A stretch of DNA of 64,000 nt from Archegozetes longisetosus (taxonomy: Eukaryota > Arthropoda > Arachnida > Sarcoptiformes > Trhypochthoniidae). The stretch is taken from the NCBI GenBank assembly GCA_018873245.2, contig JAEMBT020000009.1, positions 5,991,180-6,055,179 on the forward strand, in the 5' to 3' direction. Below are positions 23,493 to 36,267 of this stretch, piece after piece (position 1 is the stretch's first letter; every line of letters starts with the position of its first letter). The translations under genes were made by a program, and so were the position numbers. Below the pieces are notes generated by a model. It did not search any database. It was given only the letters and a program-made list of their open reading frames with translations, and was not told the DNA's origin.

Positions 23493-23990
23493 TTTGTTAC
23501 TAATTAATCGAGTTTCAAAAATATTAAGCGAACGTTTTACATGCTGTTCTGTTGCTTCGTGTAAACTACCGATAAACGATTTGTTTAATATCATAAAATA
23601 ACTAAATTTATGAACAATCACAAGTCTTCTATTCATTCACACAGAAATCATTGTGTCACTCCCGTCGATACTAGCAATTTGAACCATTGATGGCGCTGTA
23701 GCAGATGAATCAATTGGTAAATTAAAGCTTCGAAAACAAGAGCTAACTTTGATTTGAAAGCCATCAGAACTAACCTTAAACATATCTATAGCATGGAAAA
23801 GATGGGGTAACATTTTGTGCCACAGTGAATTTTACGTTTTCGGAAATTAAGTTGTGACAAAGGGTTAAAGAGTGTTATTAACTGCATTGTATCATTGATA
23901 ACACTCATATCAAAATAATGGAAAATTTCTTAATTTTTACTACAACTCTAAAGGTTAAAGCATTGAACGTCTGTTAAGGTGTGAAGTCTT
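23493..23990. repeat. Fragment of the NRF 5' flank beside GR2
   Basis: Bases 23660-23880 resemble the upstream flanks of NRF copies B (34600-34820) and C (49480-49690), including CTGTAGCAG and the dispersed motif GGAAATTAAGTTGTGAC. No NRF exon accompanies it. From 23880 on it matches the 3' flank of GR1. Confidence 0.5.
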
Positions 23991-25342
23991 CTATTTTGAC
24001 GAGTCATTTTGCGATACTTCGATTAATTTTAAGAGAAAAATGATTGTAAGCGTCACCATCTATTAGATTAAAAATTATTGAAGACAATTTAATTAATCTG
24101 TTTTAAATTGAATAGAAATCAATACTGACTTCATATCCACGAAAATAGTTAATAATAAATAGTTTCCAACAATAAAATCCAACTCTTTTCTGACCACATC
24201 TCTCAATTAACGACATTAACTTTAATCAAAATAAGTTTAATAAACATTTTAATTTCGATTACATAAAATTTAATTCAAACCTTCAATCGTTTAAATGTGT
24301 TCAAACGACTGCCGCTGAATGATAAGATATAAGAATTCAATAACTTATACGATTGATTAGATTCACAATGAACTGAAGACGCAGTCTTTATTACTAATAG
24401 TAGGATCCAAATAAATATAAGACTGACACAGGAAAGAAGGAAACTTGACAGGAAATCGCTTTTTACGAACAAGGACTGATAAACAAGTATACTGATTATG
24501 GATGCGAATGATATCCAAATACAAAACAAGTATTTCGCCCAATAGTTATTGTTATAATCATTGATTTCTTGGTGTATTGACATTAAGGTCTGAATCAAAC
24601 TCACCAAATCCAAATGTGACTTTCTTGGAGCTTTGAGTGAGTTTCTTATTCGTTCATTGATTCTGAATATTTTGCATTTGAGATAATAGCATATTATATA
24701 GAAATAAACTATTTGTGAGATAATAATACTGTGGATATAATAGGCAGTAGTGCCGAATAAAATAGTATAAGGAACACCAAATATTAGGAATTGCTGGATC
24801 GATGCATTTGCAACAAATGCTGTAAATGCTAGAATAAAGCCGAACCAGAATGTTGTATTAGTTATAAATTTCCAAGTGAAGAATAGGATTTTCGCAATTT
24901 TAACCAATTTATAGATGTCTTGTTTATTTGAGAGACCAATGCTTTTCGGTGAAACCAATCCCGAAAGCATTTGAAGTGGTTTGAGATAAGAGGGCTTTAT
25001 ATCATTCTTATAGTTATAGTAATGAAGTATCTGAGACATAATTGCAACCAATGTTGCAACAGATTCCGCAATATTGCCGTATACTCCAGCGTTGATAAAA
25101 TATGCCCAATCACCTATGTATAAATAAAAGTCTGAATCTTCTTCAGGATGAAATGATGAAATAATACAACGTATCACGAGCTGTAATTGAATAACGAATA
25201 TAAATTTTGGATTTTGAAATCTTTTCCTTTTGACAAATTCATTTGGAAATAGAGATAAGCCGATTCTATACAAATGAGAATCAACTGAATTGAGTACTGA
25301 TTCTGGTGGTAAAACCTTATTAAGATTGAAGTCTGTTTTCAT
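23991..25342 (-). CDS. Gustatory receptor-like 7TM protein (GR2), three exons
   Basis: Paralogue of GR1 with the same architecture. Exons are 25342-24281, 24201-24130 and 24059-23991, about 400 residues. Exon 1 encodes six helices and ends at AAG|GTTTGA. Exon 2 encodes RCGQKRVGFYCWKLFIIN and ends GAA|GTCAGT. Exon 3 (MVTLTIIFLLKLIEV...) finishes helix 7 and stops at TAG. Both introns are phase 0. Most of exon 1 is clearly alignable with GR1, and the strongest conservation is in LPPE, SLFPNEFVKRK, LSGLVSPKSIGL and CYYLKCKIFRINERIR. No stop or frameshift interrupts the model, so it is probably functional. The start MKTDFNLN corresponds to METKNCDFDLN of GR1. Ligand unknown. Confidence 0.75.
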
Positions 25343-27107
25343 ATTCCATTCACAATCTAGATATGTATTTAAATAAGAGTAAAAATATGTGATTGTAAAA
25401 TGAATTGATTTTCATCTTATAAGAAACAAGAAGTTTCCGGTGCTTTTAGGGATTATTAACTTACATGTCTTAGAAATACAGAACGCGAGTACTAGAAAGA
25501 AGTTGACAGATATTACTATGATTACATAAATTTAATTTCGATCAACATTAAAAACTTACGACTTAATGATGTTTTGTATAACTTCTTTTGCTGAGTAATA
25601 ATTCAAAAATTCATTTGAGGCATTCATTAGTTTACTTTTATGATATAAAGCATAAGTCTATGACTTGTTCATTATTTCCATTGATTTCTGCAAATAACCA
25701 TTATTAAATCATGAAAACTTTAAAATAATTTAGAAAATTTCTAATGTGAACATAGTTTTTGTTTAAGTACGTAACCATCAAACTTGATAAAAATCAATAA
25801 CAGCATAATTGAAAGTTGATTCATTTAGTCAGAGATACTTCAATATTTGAAACTAAATGTTCATTCAACAGATATATGTAAGATCTGTATACAGTATGTA
25901 GTCAAAGAGTCTACTTTAGAGAACTCCAGCATAGCAACTGTACTACTTGACATTATAAGTTTCAAATTTTGTTTTTTCGATTATTTTAAGATCTAATTAG
26001 TTTATATTCTACGTCCTGAATACAAATAGAGAACAATATTCCGTGCGGTATACCAATATTCCATATTTATCTATAACTTCAAAATATTATACTCCTATAG
26101 ATCAATAATTGCGACATATTCAAATAAATTTATTTTTTATTGTCTTTTGAGGCTAGATTTTTATTAGAGTATGGTATTTCCGAAATAAACTTCTCGAATC
26201 TAGGAAAATTTTGGCTTCGAGACTCTGGAAGTCCCGAATTACATATAATATGGAGAGAAAACGTTAATCACTATGTAAATATTTGCATTTGAATTCAATA
26301 AAATAGATTAAATTGAGATAACCATTGAATAAATAAAAATTTTAATCTGATTCAAATTTATTTAACAAATTATTTTGATTAAAAATTGATGAATTGATTT
26401 TTATCTATAAAATACGATTAAATATTCACGAACCTTCAAATTCAGAACTATTTATCAAATATTTATTTCCTAATCTAATTATACAATATTTTTAGCAAGT
26501 CGATATTAAAAAATTTCAAGATTAATGGTTACTTATTAGAATTAAATCAATAAAATATTCTTCAATACTCGGAAAACCATATCATCCTCTGGTTTTTATT
26601 AAATTTATTCTTCTATATCGTTGTTACTATTAATCGAGTAATAAAAATAAAATATGAAACAACCATTTCGGTAATTTAGATATAAAGTATAGTCGGGTGC
26701 ACTGTGCACATGAGCAGTTTCGGAAATGAACAATTTTCTATATTTCGTAGGATTAGTTCAGAAAGCGTCAACTCTTATTGTTAATAATAAAATTTAATTT
26801 AGGTTTAGTATAAGGAAACATGTAGTAACGAAAATGGTTTTCTAACAAATTTACTATATGCCTGGCTAAAAGTAAGATTAGATTCACAGACTTTGCAGTA
26901 ATTGTGGCGTCAAGTATTCTAATGTAATTTAAAAATACATCAAAGTTATCAATTATAACAAAACAACAAATGTGATCTTAGCCTAATATCTTATCAGAAT
27001 ATGATATTAAAAAATATTGAGCCAATCATGTTCTGGAAGTTAATTTCTTATACTATAATTATAATAGCAATTTAGCTCTCACTGAACGGATATTATAGCT
27101 TGACAGC
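25343..27107. other. Intergenic DNA upstream of GR2
   Basis: The first 500 bases are the recurring GR upstream flank. From about 25860 to 27107 I see only AT-rich sequence, with no supported gene. Confidence 0.5.
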
Positions 27108-27845
27108 AAACGAGTACTAATTCTGATGATAAAACTTTATTAGGATTGAATACATTGTTTTCAGACTTTATTCATAATCTAAATATATAAATTTGAGTGA
27201 GAATAAAAATATTTTATAATAAAATGAATTAATTTTCACAACTGTGAAACTCTTAGGAATTATTAATGAGCTTACGTTTTATGAACACAGAGTAGAAGTA
27301 CTAGATAGTAGTTAAGAAATCTTATTCTAATTACACAAAATACAAAAATTCTATTTATGTGAGATTAAACTTAGTTTCGATCAATACTAATAACTTACGA
27401 CTTAAAGATGTTCTATATAACATTTTTCATTATATAATAATTCAAAAATTCATTTGAGACATTCATAAAGTGACTTTCATAATATCATAATGATGACACA
27501 AGTCTATGATGTCTTTATTATTTCATATTGCCTTCTGCAAACAATATTTATTAGTTCATGAAAATTGAAAAATAATTTAGAAAATTTCTTATGATGTAAA
27601 TATAGTCTTTGTTCAAGAAGCACACAAACATCAAACTTGAAAAAACCTAAAATTAATATAGTTGAATGTTGATTTATTTAGAGATCATGTTTATTGCAAA
27701 AATATAGAACATCACAACTTAAAATTCATGTATTGCGTTTAAACTTTTCTTTAGAAACAATATCGAGGGTATAATAAGAACTTAATAAAATTTTACTTTA
27801 GTTTAGGTTGTATTAGAAATTTTTAAAAATATACTCATACGTAGT
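27108..27845 (-). pseudogene. Relic of a third GR copy: first codons and upstream flank
   Basis: Bases 27108-27176 match the first exon's beginning in GR1/GR2 (the stretch encoding LNKVLPPESVLNS, now broken). Bases 27177-27845 match the receptors' upstream flank. Nothing of the remaining receptor is left on the 3' side, so all but the first codons of the coding region have been deleted. Confidence 0.65.
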
Positions 27846-27937
27846 GATGAACATCAGCTCAGTTACCCTGAGCTTGAGCTAAGCTGTGAGCTGAGCTAAG
27901 CTGCCTTTGAGCTAAGCTGAGCTGAGCTGATTGATAA
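27846..27937. repeat. GAGCT / AGCTCA repeat cluster
   Basis: At least ten GAGCT words occur within 90 bases, starting after TAGTGATGAACATCAGCTC. The opening TAGTGATG and the dense short repeats resemble the terminus of a hAT-type element, but no matching opposite end was found. Confidence 0.4.
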
Positions 27938-28303
27938 ATTGAGATTTTTTGTGAAACACTTTAATATTTATTAAAAGCACTGGAAAATGGTTAAAAAGCA
28001 AGAAATTTTAGTCTAAGAGTTTTAAACGGTCTAAACTTCAATATTTTATTGCTTAAAATTATGGGTAACTAAAATATCAAATCATTAAATTAATTTTTAC
28101 TCCGAATCTAAGTATTTAAACATTGAGTTCAAACACACTAAACTTCTTTTAAACTAAATTATTCAATAATTAGTTCTATCTTAAAGTTAAAACGTTTTAA
28201 ACTCCTTTTATGTAAACTATTATTGCAAAATATTTTATTTAAGCAAAACCTCATTAGAGACTATAAGCATATTATTTATAGCTATATCATAGAAAATATC
28301 AAA

Positions 28304-29366
28304 CAATGATGAGTAGTACTCGAACATTTGGTGCTCGGTAATGAGCACGAGCACCAAGCACTTAGGCTTAGCGTTAAAACTAAAAAGGTATTTGGCTCTT
28401 CTGAAAACTAGCTTTGAAAAAGAAGTCATTTTCATTTGCTTTGAAGACATAGAATATTGATTACTATAATATCATTTCATAATAGTTTTTGAAATTTTGT
28501 GCGAATACTTCTGAGAACAATACTTGCATTTAAATAATTTTTCATTAATGTTATTAATGAAGTCACTATTTTCCATTTGTCTTCTTTTTCACTTCTGTAT
28601 AGGGTGACCAAGTCTTGTAGGGCCCAAATCTGGACAAAAAATGTTGAAGGGTCCCTCTTTTGAGATTTTTTTAGCTTTCAAATTTATTTACAGTACTCAA
28701 TGAATATAAAAAGCTACAAAATTTTAACTGTTAAACTAATTAAATTTCTTTTGTGATTTTTTAGCATTCTAGATTTTGTAGCACAAGTTATCTTTAATAT
28801 AATTGTAAAGCTCTGAACAAGAAATTAGAGACGAATAATTCCAATCAATTAAAATACGTTAGCTTAGAATCAATATTCACTGAATTATTAATAAGATAAA
28901 GCATTTGTGATAGAATTTTTTACTTATTCAGCTCAAACCTGGACGCTTGTTCAACTTACTTCTGTATAACTAATTATATCAATGTCAATGTCATCACTTC
29001 TTTCACTTCGAGAACTCATTCTAAAAGCTTAATTAACATCTAATATTAATATCAAATCTAAACAAAATTAGATTTAATTTTAAAATCAGTATTCAATAGT
29101 TATTTTCATTCCTGTCAAAATAGTTGACTTATTTACAAAATGACATCAACTAATTATTATTAAGCATATACTTGAATGAGATTTGATATCACTTTTGACG
29201 TTATAAATGCATTTCGCATGACATATGTTTAGGATAACAGCTTTAAAATATAAACATTTCAATAGACAGAAAGTTTGGACATAGTGCTCATTTGGCGCTC
29301 GCTACTCGAGCACCTTCAAAAAACGAGCACCGAGCACTTGGATTTTGCCGAGCATGCTCGTCATTG
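28304..29366. mobile_element. Probable non-autonomous hAT-like element with GAGCAC subterminal repeats
   Basis: The left end CAATGATGAG and the right end, reversed, CAATGACGAG form a short inverted repeat. Both ends carry repeated GTGCTCG / CGAGCAC words (28335-28365 and 29285-29355). The interior is AT-rich with no transposase. Inside it, 28603-28690 matches the dispersed GGGTGACCAAG repeat. The flanking 8-mers (ATATCAAA and ATATTACA) only partly agree, so the target duplication is uncertain. Confidence 0.5.
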
Positions 29367-29514
29367 TATATTACATGTTTTCAAGATAAAAAATGTAATT
29401 TCAATTACTTTGAAATAAAAATAAAAAAATATTATATTTTTAATCAAGCATTTTAAGCATTCATAAGATTTTATGACCACAATTGTTATTGTTATAAATC
29501 GTTATCGCTAAATT

Positions 29515-32500
29515 CTATTGTAGCTCTATATTGTTAGGTTTTAAACCATTATCATTCGAAACAGTAACTTGATTTTGAGGTTTGGGATTGAAAAAAGTGT
29601 TGAGAATATTAATAAGCGGACACTCAATCAATACGTAGAAATATACGACAAAATAATTGTTATCATGAAGTCTACAATTATTGTCTTTACCTATTATATA
29701 ATGTGGAGAAAAATGGTTTTCAAACTTAAATGCACATCAGGATTTGGGTCCAATCAGAATAAAATGCAAGATCAAAATATAATATTGAATACTGGTAAAT
29801 ATGATTAGATGCTTACCAAGTAAGAGTCGTTCAGAACATAAGTATCTCTAATGGTAAACACGCGATAAAAAACTACAATAATATGAAGCAAATAAAAGCC
29901 AAACGACAGACGGACTAACGGTTGGAATCCATGCCATGACTAAAGCCGATTCAGATAACCTTTAGGTTAAGAACAAACAATTAAACTGTGGATTAATAGA
30001 AAAATAAATAGCTGCAGTTTGGCATGTAGGCCATCACGTGATATGCATATATTTCAACTCTACTCTATATGAAGAGTATATTGGGGGGTTTTCTAAGTGA
30101 TCCTATGGCTATTCCTCTATAAAATGAGTAAATGTTCACGTGCGAGATTCAACCTAAGTTAAAAATTGCATTGGATCGCGAAGCGATATGGTGTTATATT
30201 CAGTTTAGGTTCAATAGGATTCATGGTGGTTAGCCATCGCCAATAAATACCATTAAAACTATTCTGAAAGAGGATCTTCAATTACTGTTCTACGGGGTCA
30301 AGGTCAAAGGTCATGTAATCTGGTTAAGTGGGGAATCGTTGGACTCAGCTTGTCGAGCTGAGTAGAGCGATGTATAGATCGAGAAGGTTTAGTCACGGGA
30401 AGTGGGCATTGACAAATAACTACAATCTTATACTGATAGACCGAACTGAGGTTATCTATAGTGAAGTCATTGACCCTATTCTATGAGTAGAATTGATATA
30501 TATACATATCAGATGATGGCTCACATATCGAAATACAACCAAATAATTTGATAATTGAGATGGTAAACATATTAACCAATCAATACCTCCTCTACCACTA
30601 CATAAAAAGTAGTAAATCCACGAGACCCCGATCGCAAATAACAATTTGCCAAGCGAAAACCAGAGCATAACAGACCAATTGGGGGCCGATTCTTCTAAAC
30701 TCCAAAACGAATTATTCCATAAGTAGACTGAAACTATCATCACTACAGATATAATCCATAATAAAATTTCGCATCTTCTACTAATAGAAACTTGTTTTCT
30801 CATCATGAAACCAAACAAAATGCCTACAAAGAAACTGATGACATAAACATTTGTGGTGAAGTGATACCATTTCGAACTATTGTATAGCTCAGGGTATGTA
30901 TCGGTTTCCAAATACATTACATAGGGTTTGATTCGGTATAGTAAATATGGAGCAATGCTTAGAAACAAGCCTAAGACTATTGTCAAGATTGTGGCAAGAA
31001 TTCCAAATTTTGGCCTCCTATAGTATAGTAGGACAAATATTGAAGATATCATGTAAAATTGGAAGTTCACCGGTAAGAACCACGTTGGAGGATTGCACTA
31101 AAGAAGAAGAAGAAGAATGATTTGCAGTTATAGTAAATATACTCTCAAGTTTAATTCTTTTAAAGGATGAAAGATCTTTTCTTCAACTGATATTTATTCA
31201 ATTAAATAGTTTGCTGAAGGAGCAGGATAAGTATATGTTATGATAACGGTCGTTTATCTCGTTCTTCCTATAAATGATTTAATTACCGAGAAAGATATAT
31301 TTCTAGATAATAATAATAATAATTGAATAATTTTGTAAGCCTAACAGAATTGCGTAAAATTGTTAAATGAATCTTAAACAAATTTATACCACCGAGCTCA
31401 ATTCGTAAGGAAAATTAATGTAAAAATTGCTTGTAAAGAGAAAACTTGTTGATAGACTGAATGCATCTTTACAGCCAGGGATAACAAATTCCAAGCCATC
31501 ATTAATAATTGGACCATCACTGAATAGTGGCAATAGATAGATGAAAAGAAATGACCCAAAAAGTGGTAATGAAAATCCGATCCATCGCTTAATCAAAAAT
31601 GCAAAGTAACTGAATCTTCCGTTAGTTTTATTTAGTTTTCCAACCAACCCGTAAGACATTATGAAACCGCTAAATACAGTTGAAAATGATAATTTATTCT
31701 TGATTTTAATGGGTTTTATACCTCATTGACAACATAGCGTCGACTATTTGAGGGTTTCTGGCGAAAAAATATTTATTTTCAAAAAACAGTTTCTTGGGTA
31801 CTGAAGTGTAGATACTCTTCAGAGAAATTATACCGATTGTTGACGGTAAGTGATAGTTGTGTGCAATGAAGACATTAATTATAAATAGTAGTCTTATTGT
31901 GTCCAGTGATGCAAATCTGGTGTTTTTCTCAAATAGAGAACGAGTATTTCTTATTAAGGAAAATGATAACAATAATTCTTTAGACTTTGATGTTTTTCCA
32001 TCAGACTTATCATTTGTCATACTAATAGTGCGATTATCGATGATCATTGAATAGACATCGAGAGCGGTGCTCGAAATCACACATAAGGTTAGGACAGATA
32101 GCAGAGAACTGTTGAATTAGAGATAATTAAAAGTTTGATTGTATATTATAAATTAGTTTAATTACATTGAGAGTAGTGTGAATCCATCGTATTTGCTGTC
32201 TTGATTTTTAATGTGACACTTTGGTCCGATATCCACTAAGAGTTGAGTTATAGGAAATAAAACTATGCAGAAATTAGAACAATTTTTTAAAGTATTGATT
32301 TTGATTGAAGTGCATCACTTTCTCTGAGCAAATGCTGCACATGTTGAGAAGGATAATGCGAAAAATGAATGATGAGGAAATCATATGAATCTTGAAACGG
32401 ACTCAATACAGAACTATAATTGTCAAAGTCAATCACGATTACTATAATTACAGAGGAAAATGATATGCTTATTTGCTAAGTGCCTGAATTTCAAAAGGAA

Positions 32501-34170
32501 ATAGGAGTAAAAATTAATTAATCATTATTCTCAATTAACCCTTTAACACAATTTTGCGATTAAATGTCCTTAGTTTTCACTTTAAAAATCGTGCAAAAAC
32601 TCAGGTGACTTTCATAAATATACCCTAAATATATGTTAAGAATTTAACTATTCCTCTATGATATTTCTCATTTTTAACCTCAAAAATGTATTCTTTTGGG
32701 CTTATAGTTTTAATTTAAATAATCTTTTTCAGATGCCGGGACAGAAAGTTGCCTTAACATTGCAATGTTTTATTCTTTATCTTTACATGGATATGCTCTT
32801 ATGCAGCTATCGTCTTGTGAAACAAATCATAGGCTTTCACTTTTATTGAACACACTAATGAAATAATAAGTAATAAGTATAAATAATGATATGTATAGCA
32901 ACGCGATAAGTGGAATGTGTAATAGCTTAATAACTAGGAATCAATTATGGGGTAAAATAAAACGCGCAAAACACGGGGTAACATTTAACCCCAAATTAAT
33001 TTTCCATTTTCGGAAATTAAGTTGTGCTGAAAGGTTCATCTCCAGCATTTCAGACATATTGATTAAATGTATTTATGAACAAGTTTATGAAATATTTAAA
33101 TTGCACAAAAATTGAAAAATTGAGAATGATTTTTACTATGTAATACCTAATAATATTAATCAAAACCGTTATATTCAGTCTAATAATATTTTTAAATTTT
33201 TTAGATTTGTTGAGAATATCCTTACTTTGATTAATAGAATTTTCCACTTCTTTCGGATTACAAGTCGATGGTATGCAGATACCCAAACGAAATACAGCTC
33301 CATTAATGAGATTCATAATAGATATAAATTTTCTGACTGAAACCAATCGGTGACCGCCGTGCATTTTCAGTAAATTTTCAGCCAATTTAACAAATCTATT
33401 ACTCCTCTCTTCCTTTATATACGCGTTAGGTTCAGGAAGTGGAAGAATCACTTTCAATAGACAATATTGTCCTTCAATTAGAGATTCGTCAATTCTTATT
33501 GGGCTGGAAATCTCTAAGCATTCATCAAAGTCACCGAAACTAGAATACACTCCATCTAGAATTCCATTCGGTATTGAACCAGCTGAGTCGACAACTGAAA
33601 TCAATAAAATCTTTCGAATATTGAAAATTGAATAACAGACCGGATCAATCAATACTATATTTTTTCACAACCTTATTCAAAATGAGTTTAACTGTAATTC
33701 AATACTTGTATTAGTTTTACCTAAGTTTTAAAACACTTACACTTCAGAGCCCAAAATTCTCTATTTCGGATGCCTATAGAAATCTTAGCAAATGATTCGA
33801 AACAAGCATTCGATAAATCAATATTTGTCGATAAGAACTCTGCCATTCTGAAGGTTGCCTTATTATTCGGTAGAAATAATTGAGCCAGATTTTTCTCTAA
33901 ATTACTTATTATATCAAATGTTTGATTGATGTTTTCAACATATCTACTAATGTTCTGTCCTCTCTCTTGAATTCTTTCTATATTATTCAAAAATGCTTCT
34001 AAATCATTACACTCCTTGACATCAGGATCATAACCACAATTATCTTCAATACAATCATTATCGACATCTGTTTCCTCATCTAAAATACTGGTACTATTTT
34101 CAATACTATTCTCGCATAATATAAAATAACTTCTCAACAAAAAAATCAAAAAGAATAACTGAATTTGCAT
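29515..34170 (-). pseudogene. NRF-6-type acyltransferase, copy B, disrupted
   Basis: Same gene as copy A, inverted. Exons: 34170-33741, 33594-33226, 32262-32166, 32108-31390, 31097-30587, 29959 to about 29817, and 29690 onward. The NRF domain is intact, with signal peptide MQIQLFFLIFLLRSYFILC, GSIPNGILDG, FDECLEI and GICIPSTC. Exon 3 (97 nt, phases 1 and 2) encodes LFPITQLLVDI and KCHIKNQD. Exon 4 starts with helix SLLSVLTLCVISSTALDVY. Lesions: extra T near 31709, TAG at 29940-29942 where A and C have TTG, a lost T near 29640 in exon 7, and TAG at 29515-29517. Two of these are substitutions and so are not homopolymer artefacts. The tract 29956-30872 is almost identical to copy C. Pseudogene, young by its high similarity to A and C. 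Confidence 0.85.
30295..30313 (+). promoter_or_regulatory. Triple nuclear-receptor half-site, copy B
   Basis: GGGTCA AGGTCA A AGGTCA: two perfect half-sites as a DR1 preceded directly by a third. It lies in intron 5 and is identical in copy C and nearly so in copy A. Confidence 0.4.
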
Positions 34171-35215
34171 ATCTACTAATTATGATTTAGAGTTGAAAAT
34201 ATCACAACCTTTCTAAATTAAGATATGGGCACTTTTAACATGATTCATGAGGTTTAAGCTATATTTTAAGGAAAATATGTAGCTCTTTCGCACAAAAGAC
34301 ATCAGATTATTGAACATTAGTTATTGAAGTGTGGACTGGGGGTTTAACCCTAGTCCCAACTGTAGGACAAATTGTTCTCAAGCTTATCTTTAAAAATCTA
34401 GCCAAAATTAACCAATTGTCGCAACTTCTTGAAAATTCAGTTATTCCCCATTCGTATATCTAACTTGGAATGACAGAAAACCGGATTAATTTAGACTTTT
34501 AATTCTATTTTTAGAATATTTTTTTGGCAACATGTATTTCTAAGGACAGAATTTCCCCTAACATCGCAGTGCTTTGTGTTTACTATGTGTCGCAGTGCTG
34601 TAAAGTTGCTACTAGCAATTTGAACGACTGATGACGCTGTAGCAGATAATAACTAAAAATTAACTAATTAGTAAATTTAAACTTCGAAAACAAGGGTTAA
34701 CCTTGATTCTGAAAGCATTCAGACTAACCTAGAACAGATATAAAGGGTGGAAAACGTGGGGTGACATTTTACCCCACAGTTAATTTTACGTTTTCGGAAG
34801 TTAAGTTGTGACGAAGGGTTAATTTCCTCACAAAGTATTGATCTGACACATGAAGAACAAATTTATAAAATGAAAAATATAGGGCAGTTTTAATTCAATT
34901 AAAAGAATATATACAGTAATATTTTGGCTATCAATGCCTTTAATTGAGGAAAATTTTAACACATTAATTGAAGGAATTAGTCAGAAAATAATAGAATTTT
35001 ATTGTTGAAAACTATTTAGTTTCAACTATTTCCATGAATAAGAAGTATATTTTCTACAACCTTTGTTGATATACAGAGTTTTTATATTGCACGCGGCACT
35101 ATTGGCTATTTCAAGCTTTTGATTGGTAGATCCTCTTAAATTAAAAGTAAACGACTATACTGAGAGTGAAACTCACAATAAACAGAAACACTCAACTGCA
35201 ATGCAATAATGCAAT
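34171..35215. repeat. Upstream flank of NRF-B, duplicated block
   Basis: No gene. It aligns inverted to the flank of copy A (about 3123-6358) apart from deletions. Junction 35067/35068 is the unoccupied site corresponding to the foldback at 3284-4028. The dispersed AACTTAATTTCC motif occurs at 34745-34820 (inverted). Confidence 0.6.
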
Positions 35216-35995
35216 CATATTTACAAAGGAGGATAATATTTTTCTATGGATGCCTGGGCTCAGTCCGATTTCGATGAGCGGCATATTATTTGAAAGGTCT
35301 TTTAATGCTGAACACAAAAGTCTTTAGGCACTTTATACCAAAATCAATAGTTTTCAAGTTATGAGGGAAAACCACCTTATGTTAAAAAATTGATTTTTTC
35401 GGGCTTTTAGTCACAAAAATATAACTTTTGTGTTGCCCGCTCCCTACCACGTGGAGGTAAACCTGAAGAAAACATAAAACAAAAACCAGAACTATAAATA
35501 AAATATAAACTAAAAGGTTAAAATAATTAATCTGTATCAGTGCTATCCGGATAGACAGAATGCTTAAAAAAATCATCAAATTGTCCATCCGGTGACGTAA
35601 TCTCGGATAGGTACCTGCCATATCCGAGATACCACAGAACTGTCATTATATGTGCACAGCACCCGACAGTTCTGCCTAGAGGGGTGTCGGCCTGCCCCGT
35701 TCCCTTTGCGAATCATTAATGGAAGCACTGCCAGACTTAGAAAGTCAGTAACCCCCTAGAGGCTTCCTCTATGGTGAGCATCTAATTCTGCTTGACAAGA
35801 CCTTTCTAAAGATATATATATTATAAAGGTTTTGGTCTTATAATGCCTGAATTTGTAATAACCGTCCCATACCTTTTGGAGCTTATAACTCGGAAACGGA
35901 ATGAGATAGACTATAAATTGTATATATATTTCGACTCAGGGAAGTGAGATCTATCCTAGGAAACCTAAATCAGCTGAACCCAAAAATATTATCCC
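35216..35995. mobile_element. Non-autonomous TIR element, about 780 bp
   Basis: A 13-base inverted pair GGATAATATTTTT (35231-35243) and its inverse (35982-35994) continues imperfectly into GGCTCAGTCCGATT / GGTTCAGCTGATTT. The paralogous flank of copy A lacks the segment (empty position about 3122), proving insertion. The interior is GC-richer than its surroundings (35600-35720) but has no coding homology. The exact outer ends are uncertain by a few bases. Confidence 0.65.
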
Positions 35996-36267
35996 CTTTT
36001 CCCATTTGAAAGTTATTGTATAACTATAAGATGGCGGACTACAAGAAAGGCTCTGTAAATTTAAATTAAATTCAAATTTTAATTTGTTTAAATTCTTGTT
36101 ATATTCTCGACATTCTTTCTGAAGATAAGCTTACGACAACTCATGTTATTTTAGTTTTTATTAATGAACTAAATATAATCCCTAAATAGATCAATATTAA
36201 ATTATACCGATATTGATCTTTTAAGTTTGACTTTTATGTGCCTCCTCCTAAACGAAAACTATATTTA

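Noticed and set aside
35600..35760. GC-richer stretch considered as a structured RNA or tRNA
   Set aside because: No tRNA A/B box pair or cloverleaf could be traced. It lies inside the TIR element.
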